Of a stretch of 64,000 nucleotides of DNA, positions 60,065 through 64,000 are shown one piece after another. Below the pieces are notes generated by a model that saw nothing but the letters and a program-made list of their open reading frames with translations, was not told the origin of the DNA and made no database searches. How positions within the stretch are numbered: position 1 is the first letter of the stretch; the number at the start of each line of letters is the position of its first letter. Source of the stretch: Novosphingobium sp. SG707 (GTDB lineage Bacteria > Pseudomonadota > Alphaproteobacteria > Sphingomonadales > Sphingomonadaceae); assembly GCF_012275515.1 (NCBI RefSeq), contig NZ_JAAZQL010000001.1, positions 417,006-481,005 on the forward strand, written 5' to 3'. The position numbers and the translations under genes were made by a program.

Positions 60065-61783
60065 TTAATGGGCGCGGCGCAGCAGGCGGCCGGGCAGCGC
60101 GCCGGTGGGCTTGTCTTCGCGGTGGGTGATGATGCCGGACAGGATCGTGGCGGTATAGCCCCGCGCCTCCTGCGTCAGGCGGCGGCCCCCTGCGGGCAGG
60201 TCGAAAGAGGCGCGCGGCGGGTAAAGATGCAGCCGGTCATGGTCGATGACATTGATGTCGGCCTTCATGCCGGGCGCCAGAACGCCGCGATCCGTCAGGC
60301 CCATCACGCCCGCCGTATGGCCGGTCATGCGATGCACGACATGGGGGATGGAAAGCCTCTCGCCCACCCGGTCGCGCGCCCAATAGGTGAGCAGATAGGT
60401 CTGCATCGAGCCGTCGCAGATCGCCCCGCAATGCGCGCCGCCGTCGCCAAGGCCCAGCACGGTGTCATCCCGCGTCAGCATGTCGCGCACCACATCCAGG
60501 TTGAACCGAGTGAAATTGCGCGCAGGGAAATAGAGGATCGCCTGGCCCTCTTCCTCAAGCAGCAGATCATAGGCAAGTTCCGGCAAGGACACCCCGCGCG
60601 CGGCGGCCAGATTGTCGAGGCGGCGGCTTTCGGGCGGGGAATAGTCCGGCTCTGCGCCCATCGGATAGCACAGGTGGATATAGCGCATGAAGGCGGGATA
60701 TTTCGCCGGGTCCAGCCGCCCGCCATATTCGGACAGGATTGCCGCGCGCGTGTGCGGATCACGCATCGCCGCCACCCGCTGGGCCAAGGGCAGAGCATCA
60801 ATCGCATCATAGCTGGGGCAACCGCGAAACGGATGCAGCGTCAGTTGCAGGCCCATCAGCACGCCCACCGGACGGCCCACGACTTGCCCCAGCATATCGG
60901 CTCCTGCCGCGCGCGCGTTGGCGCAGGCCTCGGCGATTTCCAGCCAGCGGTCGGGCGCCTCGTCATATTGCAGCAGGGGGAAGGTGACGGTGTGGCCCGA
61001 TTCCTGCGCGATGCGTTGCAAGAGGCGGAACTCGCTGGAAAAGCCATTGGCCGTGTCGAACTCGGATGCCGACATGAACAGCGCTTTGCCATGCGGGCGC
61101 ATGGCCAGCGCGATGGTCATCAGCTCATCCTCGCTGGCGGTGGTGACGGGCAATTGCTCGCCGCCCGCCGTGCGATGGCCGATCACGCGGGTGGTGGAAA
61201 AGCCGAAGGCGCCCGCCGCCATGCCCTCGGCCACAAGGGCTGCCATACGCTGCATATCGCGGGTGGTGGCCGGTTCGCGCTTGATCGCCCGCTGGCCCAT
61301 CACCCAGACGCGGATCGGGATATGCGGCACGGCAACGCCGAAATCGGCATCCATCCGCCGCTGTTCCAGCGCGTTCAGGAAATCGGGAAAGGTCGTCCAG
61401 TTCCACGGCAGCCCTTCGGTCATGACAATGCCGGGGATGTCCTCGACGCCTTCCATCACATCGATCATCTGCTCGCGCATTTCGGGCTTGCAGGGGGCAA
61501 AGCCCACCCCGCAATTGCCCATCAGCAGGCTGGTCACGCCATGGTTGGTGGAGGGCGAGAAATGGCTGTCCCACGTGACCTGCGCGTCATAATGGGTGTG
61601 GATGTCGACAAAACCGGGGGTGACGAGTTGCCCGCGCGCGTCGATTTCCTCCGCCCCCGATCCGGCGATCTGCCCGATGGCGGCGATGCGGCCATCGGCA
61701 ATGGCCAGATCCGCGTCGTAAAGATCGCCCCCCGTGCCATCGGCCAGCGTGCCGCCCCGGATCACCAGATCATAATCGGCCAT
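60065..61783 (-). CDS. N-acyl-D-amino-acid deacylase/D-aminoacylase-family amidohydrolase
   Basis: 572 residues from the ATG at 61783, which has AAGGGAG nine bases in front; an ATG three codons earlier overlaps it. Amidohydrolase features are LVIRGGTLADGTG, the metal His pair in DIHTHYDAQVTWD and GLGDGGAHCGAICDG. The family removes acyl groups from D-amino acids or hydrolyses related amides. In this unit it sits between an LLM monooxygenase and the M24 gene. It could cleave an N-acyl intermediate; the precise substrate is not known. Confidence 0.9.
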   Translation of the reverse strand: MADYDLVIRGGTLADGTGGDLYDADLAIADGRIAAIGQIAGSGAEEIDARGQLVTPGFVDIHTHYDAQVTWDSHFSPSTNHGVTSLLMGNCGVGFAPCKPEMREQMIDVMEGVEDIPGIVMTEGLPWNWTTFPDFLNALEQRRMDADFGVAVPHIPIRVWVMGQRAIKREPATTRDMQRMAALVAEGMAAGAFGFSTTRVIGHRTAGGEQLPVTTASEDELMTIALAMRPHGKALFMSASEFDTANGFSSEFRLLQRIAQESGHTVTFPLLQYDEAPDRWLEIAEACANARAAGADMLGQVVGRPVGVLMGLQLTLHPFRGCPSYDAIDALPLAQRVAAMRDPHTRAAILSEYGGRLDPAKYPAFMRYIHLCYPMGAEPDYSPPESRRLDNLAAARGVSLPELAYDLLLEEEGQAILYFPARNFTRFNLDVVRDMLTRDDTVLGLGDGGAHCGAICDGSMQTYLLTYWARDRVGERLSIPHVVHRMTGHTAGVMGLTDRGVLAPGMKADINVIDHDRLHLYPPRASFDLPAGGRRLTQEARGYTATILSGIITHREDKPTGALPGRLLRRAH

Positions 61784-61784
61784 C

Positions 61785-63149
61785 TCACGCATCTCCCTTG
61801 GCGGGCCAGATTTCGGGCTGAACATGGGCATATTCGCCCGTTTCATACCCATTGGCGGGCCGCGCCAGCCCCAGCCGGTCGCGCAGCGTTGTGCCCTCAT
61901 ATTCCTTGCGGAACAGGCCGCGCCGCTGCAATTCGGGCACGACGCCCTCGACGAAAGCCTCCAGCCCCGCAGGCAGATAGGCGGGCGTAATCACAAAGCC
62001 ATCCGCCGCCCTGCTCTCATACCAATGCTGCAATTCGTCCGCGATGTCGGCGGCGGTGCCTGCGATGGAGCGGCTGGTGCGCCCCGCCGCCACGCGCCGC
62101 GCCAATTCGGCAATCGAGAGATTCTCGCGCCGCGCAAGGCCGACCACCTGCTCCCATGTCGATTGTGACATCGTGCTTTGCGGCACATCGGGCAGGGGGC
62201 CATCGGGATCATGGCCCGAGAGATCAAAATTGCCCAGCAGCCCTTCCAGCTTGCCGATGGCGACGGGTGTGGGGATCAGCGCGTCCAGCTCGCGCTGGAT
62301 GGCCTGCGCTTCCTCACGCGTGGGGGCAACAATGGGCGTGATCGCGGCCATGATCTTCAGGCTTTCCGGCGCGCGCCCGATTTCGGCCAGCAGATCATGC
62401 ATTTCGGCCCGAAAGGCGCGGGCCGTGTCGGGGCTGGGGTGGGATGTGAAGATCACCTCGGCATGGCGTGCGGCAAAGCGTTTGCCCGTGTCCGAGGCTC
62501 CGGCCTGCACTAGAACGGGGTGTCCCTGCGGCCCGCGCGGCACGTTGAGCGGCCCGGCCACGGCGAAATGCTCGCCGCGATAATCGACCCCATGCAGGCG
62601 CGCAGGATCGACATAGCGCCCGCTCGCCTTGTCAGCCACCATCGCGCCATCTTCCCAACTGTCCCACAGGCGCTTGGCGGCCTGCACAAACTCCTCGGCG
62701 CGTTCATAGCGCTCGGTATGGCCGTAATGGGCGGCGCGGCCGAAATTATGCGCCTCATTCTCCATGGTCGAGGCCACCATGTTCCAGCCGATGCGCCCGC
62801 CCGAAATATGGTCCATGCTGCTCAGGCGGCGGGCCAGTTCATAGGGCTGGCTGTAACTGGTCGAGGCAGTGCAGATGAAGCCGATCCGGCTGGTGGTGGC
62901 GCAGAGATGGGCGATGATGCTGGCCGGGTCCAGCTTGGGCGTTTCCAGACAGGCGAAGGTCTCGGCGCTCTTGGCGGGCGGATATCCCACCGAATCGGCG
63001 ATGAACACCGCATCGAACAGGCCCCTTTCCGCCGCCGCCGCGCATTGCCGGAAATAGGCGATATCGGTCAGCGCATGGCTTTGCGCATCGGGGTGGCGCC
63101 ACCCGGCGATATGGCCGCCGGTCTGCATCAGGAAAGCAAGAAGTTTCAT
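61785..63149 (-). CDS. LLM-class FMNH2-dependent monooxygenase (NtaA/DszA family)
   Basis: 454 residues, full length for the family. Visible are GGHIAGWRHPDAQSH, TASTSYSQPYELARRLSSMD, SGGRIGWNMVAS and GHPVLVQAGASDTGKRF. It is close to the LLM gene at 56.2 kb in order and motifs. It is the first gene of the five-gene minus-strand unit, whose start lies 51 bp from operator 13. It would oxidise a C-N, C-S or ring position with reduced FMN; no dedicated flavin reductase gene is visible. Confidence 0.92.
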   Translation of the reverse strand: MKLLAFLMQTGGHIAGWRHPDAQSHALTDIAYFRQCAAAAERGLFDAVFIADSVGYPPAKSAETFACLETPKLDPASIIAHLCATTSRIGFICTASTSYSQPYELARRLSSMDHISGGRIGWNMVASTMENEAHNFGRAAHYGHTERYERAEEFVQAAKRLWDSWEDGAMVADKASGRYVDPARLHGVDYRGEHFAVAGPLNVPRGPQGHPVLVQAGASDTGKRFAARHAEVIFTSHPSPDTARAFRAEMHDLLAEIGRAPESLKIMAAITPIVAPTREEAQAIQRELDALIPTPVAIGKLEGLLGNFDLSGHDPDGPLPDVPQSTMSQSTWEQVVGLARRENLSIAELARRVAAGRTSRSIAGTAADIADELQHWYESRAADGFVITPAYLPAGLEAFVEGVVPELQRRGLFRKEYEGTTLRDRLGLARPANGYETGEYAHVQPEIWPAKGDA

Positions 63150-63200
63150 AGGGAGTGATTATGTTGTGCATTTTTGTGCATGCGATAAATCCCCATGAAA

Positions 63201-63217
63201 TGTCCGACTATCGGAAT
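63201..63217. promoter_or_regulatory. Candidate IclR operator 13 (TGTCCG-ACTAT-CGGAAT)
   Basis: Nine of 12 arm positions match; TGTCCG also occurs in operator 12 and CGGAAT in operator 1. It lies 51 bp from the LLM ATG at 63149, the same distance as operators 1, 3 and 7 from their genes. Confidence 0.6.
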
Positions 63218-63282
63218 TTTTCAGCGCGACGCCTTGATAAGATGTGCAAGAAATTGTGCAAGTGAGTGAATGGCGTATCGCC

Positions 63283-63299
63283 TGATCTCCTGCCGGATG
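63283..63299. promoter_or_regulatory. Weak candidate IclR operator 14 (TGATCT-CCTGC-CGGATG)
   Basis: Seven of 12 arm positions match and the CCTGC centre differs by one base from the CCTGT of operator 10. It lies 84 bp before the SDR ATG, so it may serve the plus-strand gene while operator 13 serves the minus-strand one. Confidence 0.3.
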
Positions 63300-63383
63300 G
63301 AGTGCAGGGGAAAAGGCGATGCGGCGTGCAAGGGCTGCACATGGGTGCATCTGCCATGCGCGCGGTTGGAAAGGGCGGATTCT

Positions 63384-64000
63384 ATGCCGGATAAAAGAGT
63401 GCTGATCACCGGGGCGGGCGGCGCTCTGGGCATGGCCACGATGGCGCGCTTGACCGCGCAGGGCTGGCGGGTGGCGCCGGTGGCGGGGCGTCATGGCGCG
63501 CCCGATGCGCCCGGTTGGTTCGGCCCGGTCGATCTGGCCGATCGCGATGCCGCCGCGCAGGTGGTGGCACAGGCGGCGCGCGCGCTGGGCGGGCTGGACG
63601 GCGTGGTGCATCTGGCCGGGGGCTTTGCCATGCAGCGCCTGCTGGAATGCACGCCGCAGGACTGGCGCGCGATGCAGGCGGGCAATGTCGAAAGCCTGAT
63701 CGCGGTGGTGCAGGCCGCCGTGCCGCATATGGCCGAGGGCGGGGCGATTGTCGCGGTGGGCGGCATGGCGGCGGCGCGCGCGGGGGCGGGGATGGCGGCC
63801 TATGCCTCGGCCAAATCCGCCGTTTTGCGCGTGGTCGAGGCGCTTGGCGTCGAACTGGCCCCGCGTGGCATTCGCGCCAATGCGGTGCTGCCGGGCGTAA
63901 TCGACACGCCCGCCAACCGTCGCGACATGCCCCGCGCCGATCCGGCCAGATGGACCCATCCCAACGCGATTGCCGATGTCATCGCCTTTCTGCTCAGCCC
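63384..64000 (+). CDS. SDR-family oxidoreductase, 3' end cut off by window
   Basis: The frame opens at ATG 63384 and runs through the right edge; 205 residues are visible. TGAGGALGMATMARL forms the nucleotide loop and AAYASAKSAV holds the catalytic Tyr-Lys pair. The position of the active-site Ser, 13 residues before the Tyr, reads Gly in AIVAVGGMAAA. Some SDRs of this dihydropteridine-reductase-like style tolerate that change, but catalysis may differ. It is divergent from the LLM operon. The NAD or NADP preference is unclear. Confidence 0.88.
   Translation, partial: MPDKRVLITGAGGALGMATMARLTAQGWRVAPVAGRHGAPDAPGWFGPVDLADRDAAAQVVAQAARALGGLDGVVHLAGGFAMQRLLECTPQDWRAMQAGNVESLIAVVQAAVPHMAEGGAIVAVGGMAAARAGAGMAAYASAKSAVLRVVEALGVELAPRGIRANAVLPGVIDTPANRRDMPRADPARWTHPNAIADVIAFLLS

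Noticed and set aside
60068..61990. 640-codon open frame on the plus strand
   Set aside because: It mirrors the D-aminoacylase gene; no family motif and no ribosome site.
1..64000. CRISPR arrays, insertion sequences, integrases, tRNA genes and attachment sites
   Set aside because: No regularly spaced repeats, transposase or integrase motifs, or tRNA-like cloverleaves were seen on reading through the sequence.

Overview
This 64 kb window is a dense catabolic gene region from a high-GC bacterium. The gene families, the ATGA/GTGA/TGATG coupled operons and the overall style suggest a sphingomonad-type alphaproteobacterium such as Novosphingobium; that placement is an inference. I count 56 protein genes (two cut by the window edges) and one pseudogene. 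I found no tRNA, rRNA, transposase, integrase or CRISPR array.

Layout. 0-3.6 kb: Gfo/Idh oxidoreductase (partial), a SUMF1-type lipid- or periplasm-directed protein, an SDR and a VOC protein. 3.6-7.3 kb (-): exported alpha/beta hydrolase, LeuC, LeuD, isochorismatase-type amidase. 7.5-12.7 kb (+): amine oxidase, then polysaccharide-deacetylase-family (PuuE-like) hydrolase, FAD monooxygenase and aldehyde dehydrogenase. 12.7-13.5 kb (-): one IclR regulator, the only transcription factor visible. 13.6-19.6 kb (-): hydantoinase/oxoprolinase A and B, an isocitrate-lyase-superfamily lyase and an alcohol dehydrogenase. 19.9-22.7 kb (+): aldehyde dehydrogenase and exported esterase. 22.7-29.4 kb: MFS transporter and alpha/beta hydrolase (-), facing M24 protein, two luciferase-like monooxygenases and a hydrolase (+). 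29.4-33.7 kb: serine hydrolase (-), then FAD monooxygenase, maleate-isomerase-like protein and membrane protein (+). 33.8-41.4 kb (-): FAD oxidase, MDR reductase, second LeuCD, HMG-CoA-lyase-type lyase, CaiB/BaiF CoA-transferase, DUF1838 protein. 41.5-44.4 kb (-): methyltransferase, unknown protein, flavoprotein. 44.6-50.8 kb (+): HapK-like protein, SDR, MmgE/PrpD, VOC, hydrolase, unknown protein, MFS. 50.8-54.4 kb (-): isochorismatase-type amidase, two PuuE-like hydrolases, MDR. 54.5-56.2 kb (+): hydrolase remnant and a GabD-like aldehyde dehydrogenase. 56.2-63.1 kb (-): luciferase-like monooxygenase, D-aminoacylase, M24 protein, MFS, luciferase-like monooxygenase. 63.4 kb to the edge (+): an SDR.

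The main finding is regulatory. A 17-bp inverted repeat, TATCCG-N5-CGGATA, lies in nearly every promoter gap of the window. The perfect copy is in front of the IclR gene itself. Other copies score 7 to 11 of 12 arm positions, and most sit about 51 or about 71-79 bp from a start codon. This ties some 14 to 17 transcription units into one candidate IclR regulon.

The enzymes fit one theme by inference: opening of nitrogen-containing non-aromatic rings (cyclic imides or lactams, possibly alkyl-maleimides, pyrrolinones or a pyrrole pigment) rather than dioxygenase ring cleavage. PuuE-like hydrolases (candidate imidases) and HyuAB (candidate ATP-dependent lactamase) would open rings; the two isochorismatase-fold enzymes would remove the half-amide nitrogen to leave (alkyl)maleates; the two LeuCD pairs would hydrate these to (alkyl)malates; the isocitrate-lyase-family enzyme, or CaiB plus the HMGL-type lyase, would split them to pyruvate and propionate or an acyl-CoA. 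Flavin monooxygenases, aldehyde/alcohol dehydrogenases and several hydrolases would trim the parent compound. The true substrate cannot be read from sequence.
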